Below are positions 45,931-59,631 of a stretch of 64,000 nt of DNA, in pieces; the first letter of the stretch is position 1, and each line of letters starts with the position of its first letter. Origin of the DNA: Anastrepha obliqua. Lineage: Eukaryota > Arthropoda > Insecta > Diptera > Tephritidae. The notes under the pieces were generated by a model. The model was not told where the DNA came from, searched no databases, and saw only the letters and a list, made by a program, of their open reading frames with translations. The stretch spans positions 81,879,601 through 81,943,600 of the forward strand of contig NC_072894.1 in assembly GCF_027943255.1 (NCBI RefSeq). Direction: 5' to 3'. A program made the translations under genes and the position numbers.

Positions 45931-46297
45931 TGAAATGTCGCGGGCTACGTACATTCGAATTTTGAGTATTATTTTTTTTTTTATGTTGGTACACTCGTCT
46001 CGAAGATATGTTGACGGTTTTAGCAATAAAGCATATTTGGTTTGTTTGTGAGAGACATAAATAAGACAAGTGTTTTGCGTATTCGGCAATTTTCTGCTAT
46101 GTGTAAAAAATGTCGTATATATTTCTGGCCATAATCTTAAGGCATACGCTTCCAATAAGGCAGTGTGAAATTTTGTGTACTACTCCGATGCCTGTACTTG
46201 CAAGTAAATACTCGTAAGCAGATAATTCTTATATTATATATACTCGATATTTTTTTTTAGTTTGGTCCTGGTATCGGTCGTTCTTTTCGGTATTAAC

Positions 46298-46438
46298 TAT
46301 ATAAAAACGGTATAACTATCAGTTGAAAGTGAATTCACAGAAAGTGCTTTCGCTAGGGCAAAAACTGCTTTTACAAGTATTTTATTTTTGCAATTTCGTC
46401 CTTCGAAAGTGAAAATTTTAATAAGAATGTAAGTAAAG
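46298..46438 (+). promoter_or_regulatory. Possible promoter and noncoding first exon
   Basis: TATATAAAAA at 46298-46307, an ATCAGTTG initiator-like site around 46319-46325, then about 115 bases with no ATG before a strong splice donor GTAAGT at 46439. The TATA-to-initiator distance is shorter than usual. It could be a first exon of the Oatp gene 13 kb downstream, but this is inference from weak signals. Confidence 0.25.
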
Positions 46439-47049
46439 AAGTAAGCAACAATAAAGAAGCTAGCACTTCACTTAAATATTCCAACCAGCAAACCCAAGAA
46501 AATAAGCAAATCAGCTGTCGATTCACCTTGACCATCACTTGTCATAAACACATCCCCTCAGGTCAAAGTAAGGCATGTAAATTTCAATTTACCGCTGTGT
46601 TTTCGTGTTTACTTTTCTTGTACCTTCTGAGTGTAATGGTTTTTGGAAAGTTGAGATTTTTCAATCTCTCCAATATCCTAAAAAAACTCTCTCCCATGCG
46701 AAAACCCCCTCTTGAAAGCCGGAAATTTGGGTACATAGAAATGAAACCGCTTACCATTAAAACATTTAGAAAAATTGTCTTTTTGCACCTCAGTTGGGAG
46801 GACGATTTTTTAAAGTAATATTATATTATATTATACTGAACATAAAAATGCTAATTTTTGTCCATTTTCCTTTGTGAAATTCAAATAAGAAATGAAAATG
46901 AATTAATTCGCATTCGTTCAAGAGTAATACTTAAAACACAAAATCTTGCCTGATTTTTATAACTCCAGATTTTTACTCGATACTTAAATATACCTGATAC
47001 TTTGTGCCGACACCAGAAATAAGTAAAAGTATCAATTCCAACGGTATGA
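46439..47049. other. Non-coding stretch
   Basis: A 96-codon open frame (46528-46818) has a hydrophobic stretch but no recognisable family and no ATG-context support. I see no gene here. Confidence 0.45.
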
Positions 47050-47380
47050 AATGGTCATGTGATAGATGTGGGGCAAGTAGCGAATATCAGTTGTTTTTTA
47101 ACCGTTGTTCACATGATGATCTTTTTAACTCGACGCTTTTGTCAGTCGCAGCGGTGGAGGCAAATCATCAACCACAGAACGGCGGAAGTAATGGCCAATT
47201 TCGCGTCCCAAAAAACTGGTGCTAACAACTTCTTCGCCAATTTCTGGACACCAACTCGTTGCGAAGACGAAGAAAAGGGTCGCCCCACTTTATCCTCTCG
47301 TTTTGGTTTAGGATCGTAGTGATAGACCCAAGCTTCATCCAGACGCTTTAAATAAAAATTCATATCTTAAGAGCTGTTCT
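47050..47380 (-). pseudogene. Mariner transposase catalytic-core fragment
   Basis: Minus-strand frame: LDEAWVYHYDPKPKREDKV (first catalytic block, TGDETWV-like), then QRVGVQKLAKKLLAPVFWDAKLA, matching the KVMASVFWD block of mariners. Shortened and shifted further on. Confidence 0.7.
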
Positions 47381-48736
47381 CAAAAAAACCTCCAACATAA
47401 GGCCTAAATATTTAATGAAAAATACCGAAAACATAAGGTTATGCAATTCATTTTGCAACATGAAGTAAAAGAAAACGATAGGAGGTGCAAAACAATAAGA
47501 GGCTACCGAACAGCCTAACTACCTATGGGCGAAAGAACCAAAGGGCGAGCAAACAAACGAGTTGTCGTCCAAGAGAAACCCAACACAAACAAAAATACCA
47601 CCAACCACTTGTTGAGTTCAATGTGCTTTACCTGCATCGAAAGAACAACAACACAGCAATAAAAACCCAAAGCAAACCTTAGCAAACAGTGACTGAAACG
47701 GAAGAGGCAAAGCTGTCAATTGAAAGTGCAGTGGTGGCAGAAACGGCAGCAACAACAACAATTCAGAACATTCAAAATTCGCCAGCAACACCAAAATACA
47801 TACCCCCTATATATTGAGTATGTATGCATGCATGACATACATATATAAGAACATTTGCACGCATACATTACGTTGAAAAAACTCTGCTACTACTGCGGAT
47901 GCATCCACTACTCGATCTTTTAGCTTCATGCAATTGTTTCTTGCCAAGCGACTGCTATGTACGTCAACCATGCCACTCTGTGTAAAACAAAAGCGGATAA
48001 AATTGCTCCAAAGTGAATGATCTCTTACCAAACAAAGAAGAAAAAACAAAGCCAACGACATCATCATTACCACAGCATCTTTGGTTATTATCAAACGCAC
48101 AGGTTGAAGAACACTGGCTGTTGCAAAACACAACCATGAGCAGAACAACAGCATTTTTATTTAATTTGCCAATATTGCCATGATCGCTGCTAATGCTGCG
48201 GGACTGTGGTTGCATTTTTTGACGATTAGTTGCATGTGAATCTCAACAAAGGCTAAAAGTGGTCTGAAAACATAAATGAATAAAAAGGAATTATTGCCAA
48301 AAAATAATAGTCAAAACAAGCGAAGCCCAGTATTGCAACTACAAAAACAACAGCATCACAAGATGTGGGTATGATGATGATGCATGTGTGTATGTGCATA
48401 TGTACATACTTTTCATCGCAGTTAAACAAACTTAATACACCTCTGTTGCTGCCCATCTTCTGCTGAACGTGTTAATATGTATGTATGTATATATGTAAGT
48501 ATGTACGAACTTATATACATAGATAATATGCATACACAACTTTTCTTATGGCAATTGTTGTTCTCATATAGTTGTCAGTAAAGTTAACGCCACTGTTGCT
48601 GCATTAGTGCAAAATGTCAAGGAACTTTACTCATCACTGCCAACTATGGCCAAGCTTAGAGCCTTCTCTTATTTTCGCTTCTCCATTTTCTCTGTGGCCA
48701 TACTCACCTTGGATTTTTGTTTATGCAACTTAGAGG
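47381..48736. other. Non-coding stretch
   Basis: Rich in CAA/AAC trinucleotides (47500-47790), as in fly untranslated leaders and enhancers, and ATGT-type microsatellite at 48470-48530. No gene can be supported. Confidence 0.45.
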
Positions 48737-48810
48737 CCGCCGTAGCAGAATGGTTTGTGCTTATTTACTATTCGGTTGGTCCAGGTTCGAAACCGGGTTC
48801 GACGTAAACC
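48737..48810 (+). repeat. SINE tRNA-like head
   Basis: GGCCGCCGTAGCAGAATGG (A-box area) and GGTCCAGGTTCGAAACC (B-box area) 45 bases apart. Same head as the SINE at 9901-10010, without the body. Confidence 0.7.
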
Positions 48811-49654
48811 AACAAGTCCCTTCATTATGTAGTATTTATGCTTATGTATGTACTTATATATGTATATGTATGTACCAGGTGATCATCCTCGTACCATAAA
48901 CACTCATCTGGTATTCTGCCATCGGATGCACTGCTATTTAAATAACAAACGGCACGACATTTTCACTTTGTAAGAACTCCTCTTTCTCGTTATTATATCT
49001 AATGCGACACGTTCCTGAAGTCCATCAGAAAAAGACGTCTTCACTCAAAACACCACGATCCGAAACTGTAGAGAATTTGCCGATACTCTCAAAGAGAGTT
49101 TAATGATACTCTCAAAGAGTTTCGACCAAGGTGGATTTAATAAGGTGACAGCATTCACCCAGCTGAATTTTTCGCCGTAGGTATGGCTTACGTCAAAATG
49201 ATATGCTTTGTTTGTATGTATTGGTATGTTTACATTCGTATGTTTACATTTGCTTGCTGATTTTGACATGATGCTTGCACCAAACGCAACAACAAATACA
49301 TGTAGGGTTTTACTTATATGTGTTTGCTGTCACCTGTAATAAATTCGCCTTGGTTTCGACACATTAGATAGCTTCGAAATACATATACATATCTATAATT
49401 TTACTGTCTCAGTTGTGAATTGGGCTAATAGATTCAAATTTCCTATTATTTGTGAAAATTCCAGAAAACAATGACAAATTCAAAAATTTGTATAAGGGTA
49501 AAATTAACAGGGCAATTTTTTAATAAAATACATGAATAATGAAAGTCCGTCAATATGCATTTTCACACACGCTTTAAGACTGTTAATGCCTGCAATAACT
49601 ATCATCAACTGCAAAACTGGAACTGAAAAACTGTTAACTGTTTTGGGTTAAAAT
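48811..49654. other. Non-coding stretch
   Basis: No gene is recognised. A short direct repeat GATACTCTCAAAGAG occurs twice at about 49083 and 49107. Confidence 0.5.
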
Positions 49655-50700
49655 GGGTTCAATAGTGCGAAATGGTTAGATATCTTAGGAAACTGTTCCG
49701 GTAATGATACTCTAAAAAAACAGTCGTTTACGAGTGGCATGAATGCTTCAGAAGAGATCGTGAGTGCATCAAGGTGGCAGGCCGTCGCCATCGAAACGTA
49801 ATGATGAAAATCTCAATAAAATGAAAGAAAAGTTGATCATTTAGAGCAAATTACTCGTAACATTCAGAGAGTTTGCACAGGTCTTGAACATGGCTTATGG
49901 ATCCATTCAGGATATTTTAGTTAATGATTTGGGTTTGCGCCGTATTGCTGCAAAATTGGTCCCAAAGAACCTGAATTGCATGCAAAAAGGTATCGCGTTG
50001 ATATCGCCAGAGACATTATTCTAAAGGCTGAATCCGATCCAACATTTATCAAACGCATCATTACTCGAAACTTTGATTTACGAGTACCAGCAATCCAGAT
50101 ATCAGGCGATTGAGTGGAGAGCTCCTAATGAACCAAGATCTAAAAAACCACGTTGAGGATTTGTGGGAAAACAGCTCGTGGATTTTACACCATGATAACG
50201 CACCGTCGCCATAGCCGAATGTGAGAATGTATGTAGGTTCCAATATCGGTGAGAGACCAAAAATGAAGAAAACGTTTTTTCTAATAGCGGTCGCCCCTCG
50301 GCAGGCAATGGCAAATCTCCGAGTGTATTTCTGCCACGAAAAAGCTCCTCATAAAAAATATGTGCCGTTCGGAGACGACTTGAAGCTGTAGGTCCCTTCA
50401 TTTGTGGAACAAAATCAATAGGAGGAGGAGTTCGGCCAAACACCTAAGAAAGGCGTACGCACCAATTATAAATACATATATACATATTATATAACGCACC
50501 GTTGCGAGGAGCCGTAATTGTTTGTGTATTTCTGACCAAGAATGGAACGAATACGATCGAACAGCCAACAAATTCCCGTGAGATGTTTCCCTGCAGTTTT
50601 TTTTTTCTGTTTGATCGAATCAAAAATCACTAGGTGGCGTAAGTGCTTGGCAGTGGGTGGGGTACTTTAAAGGCGATAATATCACTTTCGAGAAATAAAC
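49655..50700 (+). mobile_element. Mariner relic interrupted by a SINE
   Basis: Pieces in order on the plus strand: KTVVYEWHECFREDRECIKV (helix-turn-helix), VREFAQVLNMAYGSIQDIL, LIYEYQQSRYQAIEWRAPN (just after the first catalytic aspartate), a jump to LWENSSWILHHDNAP (second catalytic block), the SINE at 50207-50490, then IVCVFLTKNGTNTIEQP, PCSFFLFDR and the C-terminus YFKGDNITFEK with a stop. Many stops and shifts; dead. Confidence 0.78.
50207..50490 (+). repeat. SINE, full length with target duplication
   Basis: 284 bp bounded by the 12-bp duplication ATAACGCACCGT (50195-50206 and 50491-50502), which fixes both ends. Head: GCCATAGCCGAATG and TAGGTTCCAATATC (decayed A and B boxes). Body: TTTTTCTAATAGCGGTCGCC, CTCCGAGTGTATTTC, GAAGCTGTAGGTCCCTTC. 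3' end: AGTTCGGCCAAA, a 17-base decayed hairpin and CGCACCAATTA, then an AT-rich tail. It sits inside a mariner relic. Confidence 0.92.
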
Positions 50701-50702
50701 TT

Positions 50703-51228
50703 GTATTTTGAATTTTCTGAATATATTACGCGAACTTCTAGATCAAGGTGGTGTAGTTGCTGTGAAGAAATTTGTTGAAACAATTAAAATCTTTTATATA
50801 GCGTCAAAAGTTAGCGAGAAAAAAATTACCTCAAGATAATTTAATTTCTGTTAAGAATTTATTTCTAATATTTTTTAGCTTTTTCAGGTTAGTTTCTATA
50901 TAACCGAAATATTATTTAAGCAAAATTCAAACATTGAACTTTTAAAAATATGACAGTAGCTAGAAATGTCAGAGCAGGACAATAAACTATCCCATTCGTA
51001 TTGCATTAAAAGGGTATTCATCATATCAAAGTCACAAGCTACAAAGTAAAAAGATAGTATTTGATCAGGAACCGACGAGGGTATTTGGATGCTTATCACA
51101 AAACACTATAGAAGAAAAGCATTCAGAAATATTATACTAGATCTAGGATCCTTTCCAACTTGTTCATGAAACTTTTAACTTATATAGTATTAAATTACCC
51201 CGAAATCCCAAAAAACTTGCGTCTTCCT
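50703..51228. other. Non-coding stretch
   Basis: No gene recognised. Confidence 0.5.
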
Positions 51229-51474
51229 CTACACCGACATTCCATAAGAGCAGCGGGCGACACCTTTTTTTATATCTGTGTTAGGGTAGTCGGTATTAGC
51301 CCATAACATGTGACTTGCCCATCTCAGTCTGTTGATCATTATTATGATTATTACAAACGGGTAGTACAGTTTTTTGAGTTCATTATTGTAGCGCTTTCGC
51401 CATTCGCCTTTATTACATATCGCGCGAAAGAGTTTTCGCAGAATTCTCCTTTCAAAGATCAAGAGCCATACCAT
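51229..51474 (-). pseudogene. RTE-like LINE fragment
   Basis: Minus-strand frame: LIFERRILRKLFRAICNKGEWRKR, NNELKKLY, then MINRLRWASHMLWAN. The LINE at 36561 reads FERKILRKIFGP, NDELYELY and IQRLRWLGHVVRM at the same places. Only this small C-terminal piece is left. Confidence 0.7.
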
Positions 51475-53344
51475 TTTTACATTAATTTTTGTATTTCATA
51501 TATATCAAATATATTATACATAGATAAAGTAAAACTAAGTCACGATCACCATACGTGTTTTTAAAATATACACTGATTGATTAGGTATTAAGTCTGTTGT
51601 TTGTCTGTGTTTCAGCCATTTTTCTCTTTATATTTTTAATTATAAGCTTTCATATTATAATCATTAAATTCCATTTTTCAAGCCAAGCAAAACAGCCGAT
51701 AGGAGCTGAGTATTTCGATGTTTATTAATTAGATGAAACATAATTTTAATTTTTTAAATTCACATTTCTTATAGCTAAGCTTAAATCATTTCTTGTGAAA
51801 TTTAATTACAGTTTAAATGCATGCGATGAAATGAAAACACACATTTAAACGCGCATTTCAAAAACGCTGGCTTCAAGAAATAAAAAATGCAACGCCAATA
51901 CAGCAAATCTTGTAAAGAACACATGCACACCATGGCGACCCTTGATAACGAAAATTTAATTATCAGTATCACGTACACACCCTTAGCATTCTGGCAAACA
52001 AAAATTCAAGCAGGTAATAACCCTATAGGAAAAACCTCCACTAATGAAACAATTCTCTGGCGCAGAATTACTACAATTTCTATGAGTGAGAACCACTTCG
52101 CTACTCATGGCACGAATAGTGGGATCTGTCTTTAGAGTACAATAGTGGCAAAGTCGAAAGTTGGACATATGTATAGTATTTCTTCGCCAATGTAGTAGCC
52201 GGGCAATGACTCAATCGCTGAGTTTAATGGGCCAAACGGAACGTAACCATGGGTTTACATAGGACAATGTTCTGAAGGCAATTGAAAGTATGTATTAGTT
52301 GTAAAAATAGAGAACGACAGTTATAAATACAATTCACTTTTAAGCAAGCGCTGTTAGTTTAGTGTCGTTTCGTGCAAATTGCTTGCTCTACTCCTTCGCT
52401 AATTACAAGAAAACGTCGCCGAATTGGTCAATATTGTCAAATCATTGTAAATGTATTAGTAAAAAAGAGCAAACGATTAGTAAAAAGTGTGAATGTATTG
52501 TTATTGTCTTTGCAAAACTGTCCCGTGTAAACGCCAAATAACGAAATGATTCAAACTGTCACTTGCGTCACAATTAAGACAGGAGTTTCGTAGCGCATTT
52601 ATTAAAAGTGGTGGCACTAAACCAACAACAATGCTTTGTACGTTTGATTGTCACGGCAAAGTATTGGAAAAGTAGAAAACAAAAAACGAATTCGCCTTGT
52701 TTTATTCTGTGCTGACAGCCACATGGACACAGCGAAAGAAAAAAAAACACATCAGCTGATTTACCAACACCACCTTTAATAGATTCGCCTTGGTTCCTAG
52801 TCACGATAGTGCTTGCAGACTATTGCTATTTGAATATGAATATATATACGAATTTTCTGTACAAATACTTCCTAACATTTTTTATAATAATCAAAAATTT
52901 GTGCTAACGATTTTAATCATTATTCATCTTATATCAATATTATTCAGCAGTTTTCATATTCCACACTACCCTTTCACGCATTATAATAAATACATATATT
53001 TTTTAATTTAACAAAATGGTTTATTTGGTAGTTCAATATTTATTATTAAAATAATTCACACAAAACTTTCCCTAGCAGTTACTAATTGCGATAGGCCCCA
53101 TAGTGGCAATTTGACAGTATTTTGCTAGTATGAAATAAACTGACACCGAAAACAAACAATAAAAACAAGAGAATAAACCTTAAAAAACTACTTATTTCAA
53201 CGAAAAATGTATGCACATTCACACAAATTTTCCAATTTTTCTACAACTGATGCAGAACTAACAAATACATACATATATGATATAGTTTTATTCGTTCCAA
53301 GTACTCTAACACCAAATAATAGAAAAATTAGAAAGTAGAAAAAT
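51475..53344. other. Non-coding region
   Basis: No gene is recognised. A TATAAATA at 52323 followed by TTAGTTTAGTG near 52350 could be a promoter by chance; nothing downstream supports it. Confidence 0.45.
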
Positions 53345-53541
53345 AATAGAAAACCTCGGTAAGCAATCGCAAACCTCCGAGTCTATTGCTGCCCTGAAAA
53401 AGCTCCTCATGAAAACTATTTTCCATTCGGAGTCGGCTTAAAACTGTAGATCCCTCCATTTATGCGAAAACATCAAGACACACACCACAAATAGTAGTAA
53501 AATCCAATTATAAGTATATAATAAATATATATATATATGTA
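53345..53541 (+). repeat. SINE copy without head, decayed
   Basis: Starts AATAATAGAAAACCTCGGTA and follows the SINE body: CTCCGAGTCTATTGCTGC, AAAAAGCTCCTCATGAAAAC, CATTCGGAGTCGGC, ACTGTAGATCCCTCC. It ends in CCAATTATAAG and an AT repeat. The hairpin part is deleted. Confidence 0.75.
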
Positions 53542-55503
53542 AGTAAGAGAAAGCTCTTCCCCATCAACAGCATAAGCGGCGCCAGTTAACCTATGGTTTT
53601 GTTGCCCGTAGGCATAATTTGTCGGGTTTTGTAGATACTATGTTAGTTTGAAACTATCGAAAAATGGATGTGGAGTGTAGTAGATATCAATGCCGAAAAA
53701 GCACTAGTTGATTATAAGTGTAATTGTTTTATCGTTCTGCATTTATAGTCGAAAATTAAACTTTCAGCAGACTTTTAAAAATTGCGACAATAAGTGAAAA
53801 TAAAAATTTTTTGTCATAAATTAAGAACCAATTTTTAACAGAATTTATTTCAACTTATGTGGTATGTAATGTTACTAGTTTAGTACTAGTTGATAATCAT
53901 TTATTTTTAATATATACAATTTATACTTTTTTTGGCATGAATGTGTTAGCATTTGCACGCTGCGATTATGCTGAAATAATTTATTTATTTTTTTGCAATG
54001 CAACTAAATTAAAGTCCACATTATCTATCAAACGTAGCTCATAGCAGCTATCTCCTTACGACAAATGGGTCCTTTGTTCTTAAAAGATTAAGTTATATAA
54101 CCCCCAGATGTTTAGATATGTGCAACATTGGACACCCGAATGCAGTAGAACTGCGTTTATCATAAAATAAATGCAACAAATTACGACAATTGCGTGCTGT
54201 TACAGCAATTGTTCTGCTCATATTCAATTTTTGCAACTGCACGTATTGCCTATCCGAACGACATCTTTACAGCTTTATTAATAAACTTTCCGATTCATCG
54301 CTTCGAGGAGAGACTTTAGGAATATTAGAGGCCAAACACGGTTTTGTGGCATAGTATTTTTATTAAAATATACGAAACCGGTAAAAAATTTCAGAAACAT
54401 AAATTGCAAAAATACATATGTACATATGTATGTATGTATGTATATCCAATTATCTGAAGTAAAATTCTCAAAATTTGCAAGCTCACACTACTTAATTTGT
54501 ATCAAACTCATCAAAATGTATTATTTTTGCTTTTCTCCGGCTTATTAAATATTCTTTACGTTACCAAAAATCGTCAATTTAGCATACGGCTGCCATTCAC
54601 TCAGCGCTGTACCTTTTTACCCTGACATTGAATTCTCGTCTGAAAATTGCGTTTACTGGTATGGCTATGTAAATGTGTTCCTAATTGGGAAAACCCTGCA
54701 GGAAAATCCATTAGTACTGGTTTGCTTCTAGCGAATTTAGAATTCTGACTAGTTCGCGTTTCTTCTCTGTTCTAAATAGGTAAATACCCTAAGAAGTGCT
54801 AAATGCCTCGCTCGCTCTCACTATTCTCTTAAGTTGTACAACTTTTTTAGGTATGTATATTTTACTTAAACGTATGTTAACTTTTTAAGGAACTTTGTTT
54901 TAAGGTTAGAATAATTTAGAATAATTTTTTCAGTAATTTAATTTTTAAAAATTTTATCTCAAGGTAACTTCAATACCACAAGTCTAGTTGACAAATATAG
55001 TCTGATGAGTTAATAGAAAATGATGGCGAATACTTAATTGCCGTTTAGGTCGATTACATTTTTACCCATGTCGTCAAAAAAAATATTACAATAAAACTCA
55101 AATGAGACACAACAACTAAATGTATTCGGAAACAGGTCACATCTTTCAGATGGCATTTACATTTCGGCTTTGACTTTCGTACTCTGAAAAAAGCAAATTT
55201 TCCAGAATTTTTTCTGAGAAAACTTTTAAATTTATTGATCTAAAAATATTGTCACATATTATGTTATCTTTTAACTGTATTTAAAGACTTAGTGTTAGTA
55301 AAAATATTTATTTGGAAAAGAGCTACATCTGATCTCCGGGAGCTCCTCTTAAAAAGACGTTCCGCCGTGACCACTATATCTCTGAACTGGATCCTCTGAA
55401 ATTAAAAAACCAAACAGATTTTGTTAAAGTAATGTTAAAGCTAGTAATAAATCGAACGAATAAGCAAAATAATTTGCCAATTTTGACCAAAATTTTGGCC
55501 TCG
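53542..55503. other. Non-coding region
   Basis: AT-rich; short ATGT microsatellites (54415-54440). No gene recognised. Confidence 0.5.
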
Positions 55504-55600
55504 ATATTAAATTTTCTTTGTGTATTCTTAAATATATGTACATTAAGAAAATAAAATAAAAAAATCGATTTTTTGAACATTTTAACTGTATATAACCCCT
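55504..55600 (+). repeat. 97-bp dispersed repeat, copy 2
   Basis: About 93 percent identical and gap-free to 17429-17525. Flanks differ on both sides. Confidence 0.8.
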
Positions 55601-58600
55601 GAAGGCAGGTGTCTCTACTCGTACTATGAGTTTCCACCACAGTCGGTTCTATGTTACCTGCACCACCTGGGTTTATATCCGGCCAAAAATTGTCTTCCCA
55701 CCAGAATTCCATAAAAGTGTATGGCAAATGCTTTGTGCTAGTACAACAACAACTGGCACCGTCTGTAGCTCGATAGTTCGCAATTGGCAGCATCGTGTTA
55801 GGTCGAAAATCATGCCACGTCAGATTTTCCCTGCAGGGTTTTGTGCGACAACCATACACATGCACATATTATATGCATACATTTAAATTATATACACACT
55901 AAAATTCATCTTATTATTGTTATTATTGTGGACTGCCGAATCTTATTTGTCGTTTTTTGCAAGCTGTATCAATATTGACGTTGAGACTGTGGCTGTGAAT
56001 GACTGCACTGCACTGATAAAAAATTTGAGTAGGTATGTACTGTGACTTTTTTCTTTTGTGGTTTTTTTTTTTTGCTACGATTACAATTGCGTTTGTGCAT
56101 TTTTTGGAACATTTCACAAAATTTAGTCAAAGTTTTGCCTTCGGTGCCACTGGACGTGTAGTGTGTGCAGCAATAATGCAATATTATCAAAAGCCCAAAA
56201 TACAATTTAAAAAATTATTTTAAATATTGTTATCAACAACCGAAATCAACTGATAACAATTCAAGTCACCCCATTACCTACATTCGTAGCAAGCAATCAA
56301 TTGGCACACCAATAAAACTATACACTCGTGCATATTTATATGTATATGAGCATATGTTTATAAGCGTGCATACTAGAAGCACACATACACGAATAAAAAT
56401 AGTTGAAATTCAAGGCCACATTTGTATTGAAAGTGAAATCGCAGTGATAAAAAATAGCTGAAGCCTGGTGGTATAAAAAATGCAGTAAAATTATCGCAAA
56501 TAAAATTGATAAATGTAATTTTAGTTGAAAACGAAAGTGAAATCCAATGGTATTGGTTCAAGTGCATGTAATAGTGCGCATACAATATGTTATATAAATA
56601 GTTAGTAGTAGAATAGATCCATTTATGTGTTTTTTATCACGATCTTGAATTAGTATTTGTTATCTATTGACCTTCAAATGGTTCATTTGCTCCATATTTT
56701 CTGCTATCTCTCCGTAATTGTAAAGCAATTTGGCGACTGCAATATTTCAGCGACTTAATTACGGTTTAATATATAGAATATACTTAAGTACTTGCAAACG
56801 AACGATGGAAACCGGAATCGGCACCAAAACTATACGTTTTCCTATTATTTTACATTCTGAAATCTTTATTGAGGCGCTGAGTTAGCTATGTGTTAAATCC
56901 ATCTGCCCCATTAGACGAAAATCAGTATCTTAATACGAGTGACTAGGTATTTGAGGTCACACTTTTGTTGCCTTTCGATACATTCAACCTTCATATTCTT
57001 CTTTTTGTTACTAAAATCTAACTCAACATGAATTCTTATTCCGAACTGCCAGGGCATGACTTTTGTTTGAGTGCACTTTTGTTATGCGTAATTAAAAGTA
57101 TAAAGTAGCAGGCCCATTTTTAACACATTTTTATAAAATCGTATTTCTTTCTATGATTGGTTTTTTTGTATCATATTTAGTAGTCTATAGTCTTAATAAA
57201 GTTATTTTGTTTTTCTGCAAATTATGGTTATTTGGAAAGTTGTCTTGATTGCATAGCCTATTTTGCCCAGTTTTAATGCGAAGTAACACAAATTCCGAAT
57301 TTCGATGAGTTAACTCAACTTTCATTTGAAGTACCAGAATACAATATTTTATCAAATTCTTATAAATTCACCAAACTGCTTTAATTTTATTATGGTTAGG
57401 TGGATTATTTTGAGTGAGAGCTCAACATTAATATGTGATCTAAATGTATGTATGTATGAAGAAAAGAAAATCTGACATTTTTTTTTGGCAACAGTTTTTT
57501 TATTTGGTTAGAAAGAATTGTGAAGATTCACCAAAACTTTTGCCACACCACTTGAAATGTTTATGGCATGTACTGAAGCCTATTGTTCCTATCCTATTTC
57601 TATCGATTAGCATATTAATCATCATAATCAGTTAAGCGAGCCATGTACTGCCTTCTTCAAACCTCGAAAAAATTAAAGGGTACCGGGGGTCTAGCGTTCG
57701 AAAATTTAGGGTATTTTCAGGAACTTTTTTTACAATAAAATTAAAAATGATTTTTAAATTTCTTAGACTTTTTATTTAACTTCTTTTACATACAAAAAAG
57801 AATTTTTTTTTTTAATTTTAACAATTTAAAAATGGCGCTGAAGTTGACCATACCGAAAAATTGGACCTGGACGGTGTTGTCCATTTTGGCTCTTCTATTT
57901 ATCTGAAACACAAAAACCAAAAAAAATGTTTAATCAGTATGACTGTAGCTATGTCCCGCTACTAGAATAAAAAAAATTGACAAAATGGCGCGGTTTTGAA
58001 TTTGACACTCTAAAAATCGGATTTTTATCATTTTTTTAATCAAATGTATACGAAATAATTGAAATAATAATATGATTCTTTTACGAGCGATAGTCATCAC
58101 AACAACATATTAAAATTTCAGACGGTTAGTTTGAATAGTTTTTTGTTTTTCTTAATAACACCAGGAGCGTGCGGTCGGCTCTCTACCTTGTTAATGGACT
58201 GTAGAAGCTATAATATTGGGAATTTCCGCATGAAAACAGTACATTGTTAAGATACCATACTTTCGAAATATCGAAAAGACAAAAAAACGAATTTTTGATT
58301 TTTCTAGACCATCCCCTTAAAAAAATAGTTCTCGTACCTTTGAATTTTATTATCGTTTCCCGTGGTTGGGATATCAAAGCACATAATAAAAAAAATTTGG
58401 CAGTTCGAGATCGAAAGTTTTTTTAGTTTTGTTGCCTGGTGTTATTATTTGCACTATCTCAAAAGCTATATTATGTCTATGTCCGTTTTAATCAAAACGG
58501 CGCTTTAGGGCTACTTGAGGAGTGTCAGACTGGCACTTCAACCATTTCACCTACCTTTCAGCGTCTATTATATGGGACAAAAAACCTAAACAACCAAAAA

Positions 58601-59631
58601 GGTGCAGTCCCAACCCGTTCTGCTACCTCAACTCATCTAGCGTACGAGTAATTCTGTACACAAAATCCAATTGGAAAAATTCAAATAGACACCAAATCGG
58701 AACAATTGGATTACAGTAATGTTATTTGTGCTTTGGGAACTATAAAATTTATTATGTGGGCGGTGGATACACCCATTTTCAAAATTTACAAAGTTTGAAA
58801 ATTTGTTCTGTATTTTTTACTGAAATGGATATAAGTATTACACATAGCTTTTCACACGAAATTTTTGTATCAACATTCCAGTTAATTCTGTGGGCTAAAT
58901 ACCAATTCATATTATTTTATTCTTTTTTCATATAGAAACGCGAATTTTAAGCCGTTTAAAGCTTGCACTTATTGTAAGCCCTATGACTTCTTACCCAGAA
59001 GTTTTCTAGAAATTGAAATTAATAAAGTCAAAATTTAGATGCAAAATTGTTGAGTTTTTCTAAATTTGGTGTAAAGTTTGAAAATTTTATTTATACAAGT
59101 AAGGTTGGGTTAAGCTATGAACAGTATTTTTTTTTAATGAAAATAAAAAATCCAGCTATTAAAATGCATATTTTTGTTGGCGAAATATTTAGTTTTTCTT
59201 CAAGAATATTCAAGGATAAATGTTCAAATTCATTTTGTGTAAATTTTGGTGCAGCATTTTTACTCAATAGCCACGACTGTGAATAAGGTGGATGGTTTAA
59301 CAGTGGGATGTTGTACTTGGCTGGAAAGGTAATAGGGAAAGAGCAGCGGATTATGTGAATATTGAGCGTCGGAACATAGTGGTTTTTCGGGAAATGTGGA
59401 CGTAGATGAGTGCACGAGGAATCGACATCGAGCACACAACCAAGTTCCTTATTTTCTGATTCTATTGGCGAAAAGATCAGGATGTTGTAAGAATATGCTT
59501 TGATAGAACTGGGGAAATGTATCGAATAAACTCTAAATCTAACTTTACCTTGTTGAATTAAATTTATATTATATTTATATTATGTACCACTTAATTAAAA
59601 TATCTAACCATTTTTAACTTTATCTTTCCAG
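55601..59631. other. Non-coding region upstream of the Oatp coding exons
   Basis: About 4 kb with no recognised gene or transposon. T- and A-rich runs are frequent (57780-57830, 57900-58040). It ends with TTTTTAACTTTATCTTTCCAG at 59611-59631, a good splice acceptor. Confidence 0.5.

Noticed and set aside
46528..46818. 96-codon frame with a hydrophobic segment
   Set aside because: Unrecognised, and partly overlaps sequence with no coding signature.
48737..48810. Possible tRNA gene
   Set aside because: Same SINE head; no acceptor stem pairing seen.
52323..52355. TATAAATA promoter
   Set aside because: Isolated motif in AT-rich DNA; no exon, donor or gene downstream.
55374..55865. 163-codon open frame on the minus strand, the longest anonymous one
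   Set aside because: It has no ATG start, runs through the 97-bp dispersed repeat and shows no recognisable domain.
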